A stretch of 64,000 nt of DNA from Punctularia strigosozonata HHB-11173 SS5 (Eukaryota > Basidiomycota > Agaricomycetes > Corticiales > Punctulariaceae). The stretch lies in contig NW_006767435.1 in assembly GCF_000264995.1 (NCBI RefSeq), positions 2,760,612 to 2,824,611 on the forward strand, in the 5' to 3' direction. The translations under genes were made by a program, and so were the position numbers. Below are positions 1 through 10,802 of the stretch, one piece after another. The notes beneath the pieces were generated by a model. It was not told the DNA's origin, did no database searches, and saw only the letters and a program-made list of their open reading frames with translations. Positions within the stretch are counted from its first letter, which is position 1; the number at the start of each line of letters is the position of its first letter.

Positions 1-832
1 TCCAGCCTTCTGGAGGCATATCCACTGGCGTGTGTCCGGGTGAACGAGGATAATTATGCATAATGACCGGATGTATCTGGCCGTCGTCGGGTGGTGGAGG
101 GGGAACAGGAGCAGGGATATCGGGCCCGGTCTCGGTCGTAGCAGAGACCAGAGGTGTGTCACCGAAGGTGCGGATGGGTCCACCAAGGGACTCGTAGGTG
201 CCAGGAGAGATATCTTCCTCTTCCTCCTCCTCCTCTTCCTGGTCTGCGCCGATTTCTTCCATGGTACGGAACCTGCCCTCGGCGTAGCCCGCGTATCTTC
301 CCCGTTCCAAGCCCTCCCGCAAGCCCTGCCTTCGTCCCTCCTCCCTAGCCATGTCCATCAGTCGCTCCTCCCTCAACCTGCGCGCCGTGGAACGAGCGCT
401 TGCTGCCGCCTGTTCTGCGTCGCTCCTCTGGGTTTCGATAGCCTCGAGGATCTTCTGAGCACGATCGATCTCCGCCTGTGCTTGGGCTAGCTGCTGTTGG
501 TAAAGTCGTAGCTCCTCCTTTGCACGCTTGACCTCCTGCTCTGCTAGTCGACGACCATCGTCAATAGCCCGGAAGCGCAAGGCAGCTTCCCGCGCCCGAT
601 GCTCGTTGTCGTCCGCTCGAGCGGCTTCTAGGTGCACCTGCCGCGACACATCGCCGAGGACACGCTCAAGGTCTCGAGTTTCGCGTTGTTGGTAGAGCAG
701 CAGCCGGGCGAGCTGCTTGGAGGAGATGCCAGCGAAGTCGCTTTCCCGGTTCTTCGCCGCTTGTCGACGAGTTGACTTGAGATTGTCGTCATATTGGTGC
801 GAAGAGCCGTTCGCGACGTCTACATGATTCAT
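1..832 (-). CDS. Coiled-coil protein, C-terminus cut by window edge
   Basis: An uninterrupted minus-strand reading frame runs from an ATG at 832-830 off the left edge (about 277 codons). An in-frame stop lies 12 nt upstream of that ATG, so the start is well fixed unless there is an upstream intron. Residues about 45-185 are rich in Ala, Glu, Gln and Arg with heptad-like spacing, as in a long coiled coil. An acidic run of about nine Glu follows near residue 205, and then a Pro-rich tail. I recognise no catalytic motif. The opposite-strand ORFs here are shadows. Function unknown; a structural or scaffold role is only inferred from the coiled coil. Confidence 0.75.
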   Translation of the reverse strand, partial: MNHVDVANGSSHQYDDNLKSTRRQAAKNRESDFAGISSKQLARLLLYQQRETRDLERVLGDVSRQVHLEAARADDNEHRAREAALRFRAIDDGRRLAEQEVKRAKEELRLYQQQLAQAQAEIDRAQKILEAIETQRSDAEQAAASARSTARRLREERLMDMAREEGRRQGLREGLERGRYAGYAEGRFRTMEEIGADQEEEEEEEEDISPGTYESLGGPIRTFGDTPLVSATTETGPDIPAPVPPPPPDDGQIHPVIMHNYPRSPGHTPVDMPPEGW

Positions 833-982
833 TACTGGTCGTTATCGGAGTTCTCTCTATCGTTCTATCGTGGTTCGAAGCGTGGTCCGAACGAGGGGGT
901 CCAGCTCGTCGAGATTATAGAGTACAAAGATGATACGAGTTGTGGTGAAAGGCAGAAGCAGAGAGATACAAGGAGTCGTGAG

Positions 983-1790
983 TTACGGGTGTTTGTACCA
1001 ATTACACGCTTGAAGCGACGAGAGCAACCTCTGCGAGTCGTGGGCGCTGTCGAGGAGAGCGCCTCGCGGTGGGATGACGTACATTTGGACGATCTTCATG
1101 GCAGACTGGTCGATCGAGATCTCTCCTACATAGTATGCTCCATTGGCTGCTCGCCGGAGATACGTACACGAGCAACAACACGACCCCTGGTTGTCCTTCT
1201 GCTCATCTCCAAGGCTTGACGCCATTTCGACGATCTTGTCTGTGCACGAAGCTCCACGACATCAAGTAGGCTCGCGCCACTCCCAACATGGTCAGCGAGA
1301 ACGACGGGGCTTTAGCTAGTAGGTCTTCTCCACGGCTCCACGTTACCAGATGCAGTCGCACCCTCGGGCTAGAGAGCGATCTTCGATACGTCCTCTTGAA
1401 ACTGTGTATCATCGACGCTGGAGCGTACACCGTCCATGGGATCTCCTGTCGACGATGAATGACCTCAGCGATTCGAGAGCCGCTGCTGGTTAGTGTTGCT
1501 CTTGCTAACACGGGATCACACAATACGACCTTTACCATGCAAGGCAGACCACCATATCCGCATAAAAGCGCGACGTCGTAGCCAGTGAGCTTGAACCTCT
1601 CCCATAATCGAATCATGCTCGCCGCTATCCTTTCACAAATGTCTCGCAGGTCTCTGACACCGAGTGGGGGTATGATATCTGCGTCTATCCACCTCCACAG
1701 CCTTGCGCATTGCGATGGAGGTCCGCATCAGATGCTGTCGGATCTGTATCGCTGCAAATTATCATTGTGTAGGATCCATGACACCGCCTC
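983..1790 (-). CDS. Possible hypothetical gene in two frames
   Basis: Two minus-strand open frames overlap head to tail: about 1770-1203 and 1225-983. The first contains a plausible amphipathic stretch (WIDADIIPPLGVRDLRDICE) and the second ends in a plausible globular segment (YVIPPRGALLDSAHDSQRLL). They are offset in frame, so one intron or a frameshift would be needed to join them, and I found no convincing splice pair. I recognise no family. It may be a degraded gene or chance coding potential. Boundaries are approximate. Confidence 0.25.
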
Positions 1791-2690
1791 CCCTTCCCGT
1801 CTTGCCTCGCCTCAAGTCCAGGAAGCTTAAAAAGAAAGTGTTCTCGAAAACAACGGCGAACGCAGATACGCAGTTTGTTCAAGGCAGCAACGGTCAAACC
1901 TCGAGCCACCGAATGTACCGTAACTATACTGAGTCGCGTTGCGACGCATGCTCACACATGATGTTTTCTGGCTTCTAGTCTGGCTTTGAAAGGCGACGCA
2001 ATCTTGGAAATGGTGATCATAAGCATGATCATCGATCAGCTACCCAATATTGAAGTAGGCGTGGCCACGGTAAGGAATCATCACCATGAGTTTTACTCGG
2101 TTTTTGACATACATCGGGATGTCCGAAGCGCATCAGAGACACGGTAGTCAGCAACAACAGTCTGGCCGCTCTGTAAGCGCTCTCATCAAGCAGTCATCTG
2201 GAAACCATCTAACATCTCGAAGCGCCCTTGCATACAAACTACCCGATCGTCTAGGTGGCGCCACAGAAATCGGCGTTCACCGCCTTGGTGAGCGCACCCC
2301 AAGGTAGCTCCTACTGATACGTACTCATCGAAACGTCGACACCAAGCGGACATCATGGAGGTTAATGAATTTCTCCCTACACATGAAGCCCTTCTCACGT
2401 CTTCTTCTTAGGCCTATATTGCGGGTGTCGAGCGGCAAGAAGGAATGGCTGGTGTTATGAATTGGCTTGAACCCGTTTTAAAACCTATGATCCAGACTTG
2501 CCACGAGACTCTTACGAAGGCGGGTTGATTTTGGGGTCCGGGTCCGTTAATTCAAGCATTTTCGTCCACAATATATATGCGCATTGAAGACCATTACATG
2601 TACGAACATGCAACAATGTTGGTCACAGTATTCATCTTTGAGAAACGCAAGGAAGTTGGAGCTTGACACAATCATATTATTGAGTGAGGC
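1791..2690. other. No gene seen
   Basis: Only short ORFs in all six frames, with no splice-linked domains. The DNA is less GC-biased than neighbouring genes. It separates the doubtful 983-1790 ORFs from the MITE. Confidence 0.6.
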
Positions 2691-2719
2691 TAAGGCCCCG
2701 ATCGGGACACCGGGTTGAG

Positions 2720-2747
2720 GTGGGTTGGGTTGGGTTGGGTTGGGTTG
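2720..2747 (+). repeat. Subterminal (TTGGG)n array, left copy
   Basis: About five tandem TTGGG units directly inside the left TIR of the MITE. The mirror copy on the right reads CCCAA. Confidence 0.85.
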
Positions 2748-3044
2748 CCCCCGCCAAAAAGTGTGGGAGTCGAGGTGGCGCAGATGCGGGAATCACGCCA
2801 GGCAAGGCCGAGGAACTCAGAGTCACGCCGTCAAGCAGCGGTCAAGTTACAATAGATATTCACGGATTAATGGACTGTATCCTCGTTCTCCTGCTCCCTC
2901 TCATGGCTCCTAAGGCTCAGTGGTCTATCATGTCTACCTGGGCACTGTTTAAATTGTATTTGTGGCGAAGGTTAATGTGACTAATGGTGACTAATGGTGA
3001 CAAATACGTTACATGTAACACGGGTCACCCGGCCCGGGCCTCAA

Positions 3045-3075
3045 CTCAACCCAACCCAACCCAACCCAACCCAAC
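3045..3075 (-). repeat. Subterminal (TTGGG)n array, right copy
   Basis: Inverted counterpart of the left array. The two arrays extend the inverted-repeat pairing to about 55 nt, imperfectly. Confidence 0.85.
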
Positions 3076-3193
3076 TCGGTGTCCCGATCGGGGCCTAATG
3101 GATGACTTTCAAGTTCGGACCGGGATTCCGGATAGGAATCTTCGCGCGATCAGGTGATGGCGTCGACCGATCCCGACGGCGACCGCGTTTGGG

Positions 3194-5072
3194 ATGTACG
3201 CGAGCCTTGCATTCATCATGTCCAGCAAGCACCGTTGCCTCGCATCCATAACGGCGAGATGCATTCGAGCATCACCCATGCTACAGCAGAACTGGCATTG
3301 TCGCACTCCTACTACCCCTCGCAATGGACGCAGCTTCTCACTCAGTCCCTCTATCCATGAACGATATAATGTGCCTATGCGAGCTGCAACTGATAGCTGT
3401 GGAAATCCGCGAATCTGATGCTTCCTACGCCAGGCTCTCAGCCGTGGAACAACCAATTCAACACCACCCGTTGGGTTCATCTTCGACATAGTGGGTGCTT
3501 AGCAGAGGATAATTGACTTATGATTGACTCAGCGACCTTGATTGACTACAGGACGGCGTCCTATTAAGAGGCTCTGAAGTACTTCCGGAGGCTAAAGAAG
3601 TCTTTCGTATTCTCAATGGCGACAATCGCTTTAGTGTGTAAGTCTCCATAGTGTGTATACAATGCCCGAATCACCGCTTACAGCCCACACCGACGTATTC
3701 AGGAAGTTGCCCTACATCTTCGTCAGTGACACGGTTGCACTTGCCAGCAACTTGCTGAAGCGCAAACATACCAGCTTACCAATGGCGGCGGGGTCAGTGA
3801 AGCCGATCGCAGTCGGAAGCTAACGAAGCAGTTCGGGGTGGACGCAAGTCGTCATCCTCGTCCGCACGTTCCTCTCTGACCTCCTGATCTAGATTTCCCC
3901 CGACCAAATCGTTCAAGCCCACACAATCCTGACCTCTCCAGATCTCGTGGAGAGGTATGCAGATGCCCCCGTACTTGTTCTTGGTGGTATCAATGATGTA
4001 TGCCGTAAAGTCGCAGAAGGCTATGGCTATAAACACGTATACACTCCCTTGGACATCAAGGCCGCTTTACCAGAGTATGTCTGGGATTGGAAGTATCTTT
4101 CTATATCCACTTATTCCTTCACAGTATCTGGCCATTCTACTCGCTCAGCCCCGAAGAACGTGCGTCGGTGAAGGTGAGTAACAAGCCCAAACAACCTCCA
4201 CGTTCTAATCTCGCTGGGGATTCCCAGCACTTTGACCCCAGTACGCGCTTCGGGGCTGCATTTGTCTTCCACGATCCTCGAAACTGGGGAATGGACACTC
4301 AGATCCTTCTGGACATCGTCCTTGGGTCGGGGAGCATCACTGGGCCTATCACAAGACTTAGAGCCTCGGAACCTGAGAGATTCCCTGTCTACTTCTGCAA
4401 TCCCGATCTCCTTTGGCGGTCAAGCTTCCCTCGGTCTCGCCTAGGACAAGGCGCATTCATCCACACGTTGCAGAACATCTATCACCAGGTCAGTTAGGGT
4501 GGCATAGGCGAAGCGTGTAGTGATGCTATCAAGAGGGTATACAGGTGGCCTGCAAGGAGTACGGCATCACCGAGCCTCATTACGAGGCGACGATCTTCGG
4601 AAAGCCAACAAGCGCGACATTCAAATTTGCGGCGCGCGTCATGGACAATCGCGTGCAGAGCCTGGTAGGACTTCAAGTTCAGAAGGACGAGCAACCGACG
4701 CTGTGAGAGTTGCCCTGTCTCTTAGTCACGATGTGTCCTGACAGTTGTCATTCAGGTACATGATTGGAGGTGATTTCAATTCCCTGCTGCGGTTTTTGAG
4801 ACCCGCTGAGTTAATTCACTGCGCTCTCTAGATAACCCCGAATCAGGTCAGCCGTCTCGCGTCCATCCTGCTTGAGTTCGGTTGTTTACGTCGGACTTGC
4901 AGATATTTGTGGTGCCAATGCGGCTTCCATCCGGTCGATCCTCGTGCACACCGGTGTGTATGACCCCGCCAATGGGCCGCCTCGTCATACCCCTTGGCGC
5001 CAAGCTCCTCATGTCCTGGAAGCGGTGACAATCGCAATCGACGAGGAGTATCGCCGTCTTGGTTCCTCTTGA
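3194..5072 (+). CDS. HAD-superfamily class IIA hydrolase, CECR5/YKR070W type
   Basis: Twelve exons give 418 aa: 3194-3370, 3434-3490, 3552-3637, 3703-3721, 3775-3843, 3893-4074, 4125-4173, 4228-4488, 4545-4702, 4756-4769, 4832-4846, 4903-5072. Phases close. Key motifs are GFIFDIDGVLLRG (nucleophile Asp, motif I), YIFLTNGGG (motif II), FVFHDPRNWGMD, FGKPTSATF, and YMIGDNPESDICGANAA (metal-binding motif IV). These match the eukaryotic CECR5/HDHD5 subfamily, usually mitochondrial. The N-terminus (MYASLAF..., Arg/Ser-rich, no acidic residues at first) looks like a presequence. Substrate unknown. Exons 10 and 11 are only 14 and 15 nt. Intron 5 (3844-3892) is GC-AG. The first exon is the least certain part; the second Met at 3218 is an alternative start. 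Confidence 0.92.
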
Positions 5073-5294
5073 TTGACTGTAACTCGGTTCACGATGACGC
5101 CGGTCCGTGCGTTCGTTAAGATAGACATATTCCAACCAGTTATTTCAATTGTAAGACCATGCGGTGCGAGCAGGTCATATGGCCATCGCATCCAGATCAC
5201 CGCAAGTCGAAGCACAGTACAATCAATCGTACAAGACCACAAACCCCGCAACCCAGCCTCACCGTCTAGCATCGATACTTTCCGAGCCAGTCAA

Positions 5295-5871
5295 CTAGAG
5301 AATGTATTTGTAGCAGCCCAAGTCGATTTGTCCTCCCTGCATGTCAGCATTAGTTCAAAGTTCGACGCCGGATGTGAAGAGAGGAGATCATACGTAAGAG
5401 TAGTCGAGGCAGCACAGAACCTCGAACTTGCACGTCGGCAAGTAAGCAACGCAATTGAGGCCGCACGGCTCGACGAGCCCGACGGTGATACCGAGCAGGC
5501 CTAGGATGAGCTGCGCCACGGGATCCGACGTCTATATGAGATTGAGCATTGAAGTTTCCGAGTGCGAAACCATGCGCACGAACATCGGTATATGTTTCGC
5601 AGCATTGCAGAGGCCCGAGCTCACAAAGGTAGGGTAGACCGGAAGGGCTAGATCGCTTGGCAGCTAAGATGGTGCATTGCTGTGAGATACACAATAGAGA
5701 TGAGAAGTCCTATGAATGCTTACGAGTGACGGCCGAGGCCTCGAACGGACGGCGAGGGGAGAGAGGCGGCAGCCCGCGCTTCAAGCGCTCTGCGTTCGGG
5801 CCTATCGCCGTCGCGCTGGTCACGGCGACAAAGCCGACGAAGATGAACGAGATGAACAACAGCAACCGCAT
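5295..5871 (-). CDS. Class I hydrophobin 1
   Basis: Four exons, 5871-5724, 5663-5584, 5531-5394 and 5336-5295, encode 135 aa. A hydrophobic signal peptide (LLLFISFIFVGFVAV) is followed by the linker RLKRGLPPLSPRR, common in secreted basidiomycete proteins. The hydrophobin core has CELGPLQCC, a hydrophobic loop (LILGLLGITVGLV), CGLNC...C, KFEVLCC and a terminal GC. It therefore has the eight-Cys pattern plus one extra Cys (PCGLNC). Hydrophobins are secreted and self-assemble at air-water interfaces on hyphae and fruiting bodies. Exons 2-4 have the same lengths as hydrophobin 2 at 40623 (80, 138, 42 nt). A TATAAGAG box lies 80 bp before the ATG. Confidence 0.93.
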
Positions 5872-5943
5872 CTCGACGATGGAGTGATCTCGATTTCGTG
5901 AAGAACTGCCGCCTTCTGGAGGAGGACGGGGCGACGACCTGAT

Positions 5944-5951
5944 CTCTTATA
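5944..5951 (-). promoter_or_regulatory. TATA box of hydrophobin 1
   Basis: TATAAGAG on the minus strand, 80 bp upstream of the ATG. The same octamer sits 77 bp before the hydrophobin 2 ATG. Confidence 0.6.
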
Positions 5952-7122
5952 CTCGCTCTGGCATTGTCAACCGCCGATGACGCGCTCGTCGCTGTGCCTT
6001 GAATGCTACCAGCATCTGACCAGAGCGAGAGTAGAGGGCAGTTGTGCGGCCCAGGAGGAGGCCGCGATCCTTCGATTTCTCCGGCAAGCAATGCTGAGCG
6101 GCACGAATCAGCGACGAGACGTCGCATCTCGTGTTAGGCCAGGCACCCCATAGCTTGAGAAATCAAGATAACCATTCTCATGGCAAGTGTTGGCGCACAG
6201 CGCGCGCTTGAGCCGACATTCTGGGCCCCTTGCGATCCCAGAGCGTGCAGTGGAGCTCGTTTACCGACGTTATGTGCTTCGTGACGAGTGAGTACGAGTT
6301 GCGTGGTAACCGATCCCGGACAAGCACATTTTTTTCGTCTCGACGAAGATGAGAAGCTGCAGATTGTGGAGCAGCGATGTTTTCGTTCCATGCGACCGAG
6401 GGAGGTTACGCGGTGCTCTGTGCCATATCGACTTTTAGGCTGGCCCTGCTTCCAATTAATACACACCTCCTGCGGCACAGGGGCGGAACGAAGACGGGGT
6501 GCTGTCTTCGATCCGATGAGCCCGAGTCGCCCTGCAACGTTAACGTACGCCGTGGCCGTTGGGGATCATATTCTTGGGCTGGGAGTGCGAGATGATCGTA
6601 AGAGCCATGTCCAAGACTCGCAGATCAACGCGCATGAAGCGAATTCGCATAGCTGGACAGGACATGATCTTTACTGACGACTCAGTGCGACAGCAAGAAA
6701 CAAGCTCGACGTCCCCTTGCTAGGGATGATGGCGGTGTCCCACCAGGCAGCGTCTGGTGCGACGAAAGGGTCCCAGCCTCAAGAGCGCGGAGAAATATCG
6801 TGTCGGAGGTGAAGGTAAAGCGGGCTGATCCCAGCAGCGGCCGCACAATGTCATGCCTCATGACCTGTGAACCAGTAGATCAATTCGAGGTTGGCACTGA
6901 TGCAGCATGATGAACACAAGTCTAAGACGGTCAGCATCGATATCGTTCGCTGCATGCATCGGTGGTGGTACGTAGCATTGACGGAGATCTTTCTCTCTTT
7001 AACCATGCTACAAGTCTCGTCTATGTCTACAACAAGTACGGATACAGTGGATGAAATGCTCGATACAATTTGCTTTCTTGTTTGCGTTCCGGTGCTTCAG
7101 AATCACATCGGGCTCGAGGCGG
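5952..7122. other. No supported gene
   Basis: Contains overlapping ORFs of 70-130 codons on both strands (e.g. 6288-6677 plus, 6134-6478 minus), without domains or a consistent codon bias. It is probably the upstream region of hydrophobin 1 and intergenic DNA. Confidence 0.5.
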
Positions 7123-7758
7123 TCAAGACGCCTGCCTCCTCCCCGAGCTCAGACTCTTCACGCCGACGATCTTTCCCTCCGCTTTCACCCCGAACGCCGA
7201 CGCGAACTTCTCGCTCGCCTTCCTCCTGCACGCGCTCTCGCTCGCCATCGGCGATGTAGGCGGCGACGTGGGCGGCGACGACGCCTGGCGTGCGGGGCAG
7301 CGCTCGAGCGGCGCGCCGCCGGTGTACCCTCTAGCGGAGCTCGGCGACATGGACAGCATCGTTCCTAACCCCTTGAGCGTCAACCATACGATCATCGTCA
7401 AAGAGCGCCCGGGATACCGACCTTGCTCTACGGAGAGCCTCTTCTCTCGTGTTATGGTACAGTGATCTTTAGTTTTAGGGAGGGGCTGCTTTTCGACGGC
7501 CTTGACGGTTCGCCCTTTTATCACCCCTCGCCTCCTTATGTCAACGCGGATCCTCCGAGCTGTCTCGAACACGACGATGAAACACAGCTCGCCGGTCCCC
7601 CGTCCGCTCACGTCAACATCCTGCCATACGCCCTTCTCATGGGGTGCGAACACCTTCACGCCCAATGGCACGAGCCAACGGGGATCAGCCTGCACCAGCT
7701 GGTCATTTCTTGAGTCTCCGGTCTTCCGTATATGAAGCACACAAGAACCTCTCGGCAT
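7123..7758 (-). CDS. Hypothetical protein, strand uncertain
   Basis: A single 211-codon open frame with strong G/C at third positions. The central part, LVPLGVKVFAPHEKGVWQDV and CFIVVFETARRIRVDI, looks like beta-rich globular sequence. The C-terminal third is Ser/Pro/Arg-rich. The plus-strand frame over 7139-7465 shares the same third-position columns, so codon bias cannot decide the strand. The minus strand is preferred because it stays open throughout. I recognise no family, and extra exons may exist upstream. Confidence 0.35.
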   Translation of the reverse strand: MPRGSCVLHIRKTGDSRNDQLVQADPRWLVPLGVKVFAPHEKGVWQDVDVSGRGTGELCFIVVFETARRIRVDIRRRGVIKGRTVKAVEKQPLPKTKDHCTITREKRLSVEQGRYPGRSLTMIVWLTLKGLGTMLSMSPSSARGYTGGAPLERCPARQASSPPTSPPTSPMASESACRRKASEKFASAFGVKAEGKIVGVKSLSSGRRQAS

Positions 7759-8003
7759 GGGTAAGGGAACGCGAAAAGGCGTGGCTCGGGCGGACGGAGG
7801 TACACACCGATAGCACGCGACCAGGTCATGCCGGCGGGACAGAGTACATGCGTTACGTGTTGTGCGGTCACTACTGAATACAATCTGATGCTCTGGGGAG
7901 ATAATCTACTCTGAGGGTACGGAAAGAATACAGCACTACAAGGGGGGTATGAAACGAAACATATGCGTGTATGACGGACGTGCCTCTACTTCGCGGCAAA
8001 GAA

Positions 8004-10802
8004 TCACAGCGGCAACACCCCGTCCGTGCGACTGGCATGGTCGCTGCCGCTGCCGCTGCCATGACGGAGGGAGAGCGAAGATTGATGGTGCTCGCTCTTG
8101 CGCCGCCGCGTCTCGGCCTTCTCCGCGCGATGCAGACGCTCGCGCTCCTCTTCCTCCTCCTCCTCGCGCTTACGCTGACGGCGCCTGACGGCCTCCTCCG
8201 TGACCGCGCGCCGGAGGCGCTCCTCGACGACCTCCGTCTTGCGCGTCCGGCGGTTGCCGACGGCGATGACGAGCCCGGCCGAGATGTTGCACGAGATGGA
8301 ACAGGAGAGGATGATGGACGTCAGGATCTTCTTGTATTGGTGGTGGTAGGAGATGGACCAGGTGGTGCTGCCGAGGGCCATCTGGAGCGCACGCGTGTGA
8401 GCGACTGGCGTGATGAAGGGTGATCAGGGAGGAACGCACCTGGAAGATGGAATGAAAGTCGAGCAGGCAGACGATGACGATGAGCAGATCTAGCGGAAAC
8501 GCCTGGTGACGTCGTCAGCCCAGGAGTACGAAAGGAAACGACCGTGGCTTTCGCCCACCTTATGCGTCGCAGTCTCGTGGGGCTTGTAAAACGCTAAACC
8601 ATCGCATCATGAACATCGAACGAAAGGCAAAAAACTTGACAAGAAAAAACACGCACTGTGGCTCTTGGCAAACTTCATCTGGTGGTACATGAGCGTCGCC
8701 TGCTCCTCGACGGTCAGCACCGGCGGACGGATCTTGGCGTCCTCCTTCGACGGCTGGTGGGCCGGGTCCGGCAGGTCGTTCTCGTCCGGGAGCGGGGGCA
8801 GACCGAGCTCGCGGTACATCTTGAGCGTCTTGCGGTGATACTTGGCGATAAAGTACATGTGGTACGTGTCCACCGTGCGGAACGGCGCGAGGCCGACTGT
8901 GTGTCGCGCACAACGTGAGCGGTAGTACGACTGACGTCAGAAAAGACCGGCAACGCACTTCCGACGACGCAGAAGAGCGCCGTCAAGATCTGGTCGCAGA
9001 TCTCCACAAAGTACGCCTGACGCGAGCCGGCGTTGAGCCAGCCGATCAGGAACAGCACCCACGCCGCTCCCCAGAACGTGAGGAGGGACGCGTATATCGT
9101 CACGAACGCTCCCAGCGGCGTGCGGACATACTGCTTGAAGCCGCGCCACGTCCGCCGCGCCTTCCACTTGCGCGAATGCAGCAAATGCCGGACGTAGTCG
9201 TCGAGCTCGGCGCGCTCCTCGGGCGTCCAGTGGTCCCAGTCGACGAGGCCGTCGGGGAGGACGAGCCACTCGCCGCGGGCTTGGATATCGTCCCCCTCCG
9301 AGACACCGTACCTGTTTCGCTCGGCCTGCTCCGGGTCGGTGTGCTTGACGTACTCGGCGAGGGTCTCGGAGCGCGAGCGCGGCTCGCCGTCAGAGCTGGA
9401 CGAAGGCTGCGGCTGCTCGGCGGCGGGCGCCGGGGGTTTTTCGGAGGTTTGTGGCTGCTGTTGCTCCTCTTTTTCGCGCGTGATGGTCGCTTTGGTGCGC
9501 CGCCACCACGACGAGCGTTCGCCGTCCTGGCCTTCGGCGGCGATCGCGCCCATCGCTTGCGCTCGTCTGATGAAAACCGTCAACGTGATGTAGACGAAGA
9601 CGGGCAAACGAAACTTACCGCGCATCGCCCTCTTCGAGGGCGGCGAGCTCGGTGCGGCTCGGCGGGCGCGCGAGGCGGACGTATCCGGCACGGTTGACGT
9701 ACCGGCCCAAGTTGGGGACGAAGAGCGAGTTTTGAACGTCGGAGAGGGTGGAGAGGGTGGACACTTCCGGGTCTGGTAGAGGACGTCAGAGATGGGATAA
9801 ACGAAGACGGTCATCATCGTCGCGCACCGATCACGTCGAGGAGGTCGACGACGGCCTGGTCGTAGCGGGCCCGCTCCTCGGCTGCGCGGTGCTGCTCCAT
9901 CTGTTCCAGGCTCGGCGGCGCTGTCTGCTCGGCGGAGGCGGTGCCCAGACCGAGCTACGATAGAGTGTGAGTACATCGAACGTAAGAGGTCGACCCGTAC
10001 ACACCTTGGCGGCGAAGGTGCTGCTCCTGTCGCGGACGGCGTTCGATATCGCCCTCGCGCGGCCCACGACGCCCTTGACCGACTCGGACTGCTCCTCCTC
10101 GGCCTCCGCTCCGGGTACGGTCAGACGTCGGCCCGAGTCGGGGGTGGCGGTCACGTCCGGATCGGGGTCCCTCGACGACGTGCGCGAGAACGGATTGAGG
10201 GAGTGCATGATGCCCTTGGTCGTGGTCCACCCGCCGCGATGGCCTTGGACGGGCACCGAGTGCACCGACGCGCGGTCTGTGGGCTGTTTGCGCCGGGGCG
10301 GGATGTCCTGATCGTCCACGGGGACCCAGCTGTCGCGAGCGGCCACGCCTTCGCCCACACGGCCGAGTGCACCGGGGGTGGCGCACATCTGCTTGCGGAG
10401 GTCGGCGGCGCTGACGCTGCTTGAGCGCGGGCGAGTGCGTTTGGGCGGGCCGGAGAAGAGCAAGTAGCTGGTGCCGCTCTCCCTGCCGAGGCTTCCGGAG
10501 GGGGCGTAGCTGAGGCGGACGGAGGACGGGTTGTTGTGTGTGTAGGTCGGGCGAACGGGGCGCTGGTAGGCGTAGTCGTACCCGCGCGGAGGGAGCGGCG
10601 CGGCCGACATGGGAGCGGCGGCGGCGGGCGGAGGGGGCTCGATGACGGGCTGCGGGGCGGGGCCCGGGGGCGGGACGGCGGCGGGTAGGGTCGTCTGCTG
10701 GGCCTGGGGCGGGGTGACGGTGATGGAGGGCGGGGCCGGGTCGTCTCCGGGCTCTTGGTCAGCGGAGGAGCTGAAGGGGTTGAGCTTGCGTAGGCTGGGC
10801 AT
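8004..10802 (-). CDS. DUF2985 multi-pass membrane protein
   Basis: Eight exons, 10802-10005, 9954-9828, 9772-9619, 9566-8959, 8896-8657, 8593-8559, 8502-8440 and 8381-8004, give 800 aa in phase. The N-terminal ~270 residues are low-complexity, Pro/Ser-rich and probably cytosolic. The C-terminal half holds the DUF2985 signature: a membrane segment (TIYASLLTFWGAAWVLFLIG), YHMYFIAKYHRKTLKMYRE, FYKPHETATH, then AFPLDLLIVIVCLLDFHSIF and TSIILSCSISCNISAGLVIA followed by NRRTRK. It ends in a Glu/Arg-rich coiled coil. DUF2985 proteins are fungal integral membrane proteins without known function. It is transcribed divergently from the aldo-keto reductase. Confidence 0.9.

Larger units (their letters stand above)
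2691..3098. mobile_element. Tourist-like MITE (PIF/Harbinger type), 402 bp plus TAA target duplication
   Basis: Perfect 19-bp terminal inverted repeats, GGCCCCGATCGGGACACCG, stand at 2694-2712 and, inverted, at 3077-3095. Each end is flanked by TAA (2691-2693 and 3096-3098), a 3-bp target duplication of the TWA type used by PIF/Harbinger elements. Just inside each TIR lies a run of TTGGG repeats, about five units in opposite orientation at the two ends. The 402-bp body has no transposase ORF, so this would be a non-autonomous element. The TIR itself contains the palindrome CCCGATCGGG. The right end lies 98 bp before the chosen start of the HAD gene. Superfamily assignment rests on TIR and TSD only. 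Confidence 0.8.

Noticed and set aside
2720-3075. TTGGG repeats as an interstitial telomere
   Set aside because: Usual fungal telomeres are TTAGGG. The two arrays are symmetric about a TIR element, so they belong to the MITE.
8915-9697. 260-codon plus-strand ORF
   Set aside because: It lies opposite exons of the DUF2985 gene, which has conserved domain order and closed splice phases. The plus ORF is Arg/Gly/Ala-rich shadow sequence.
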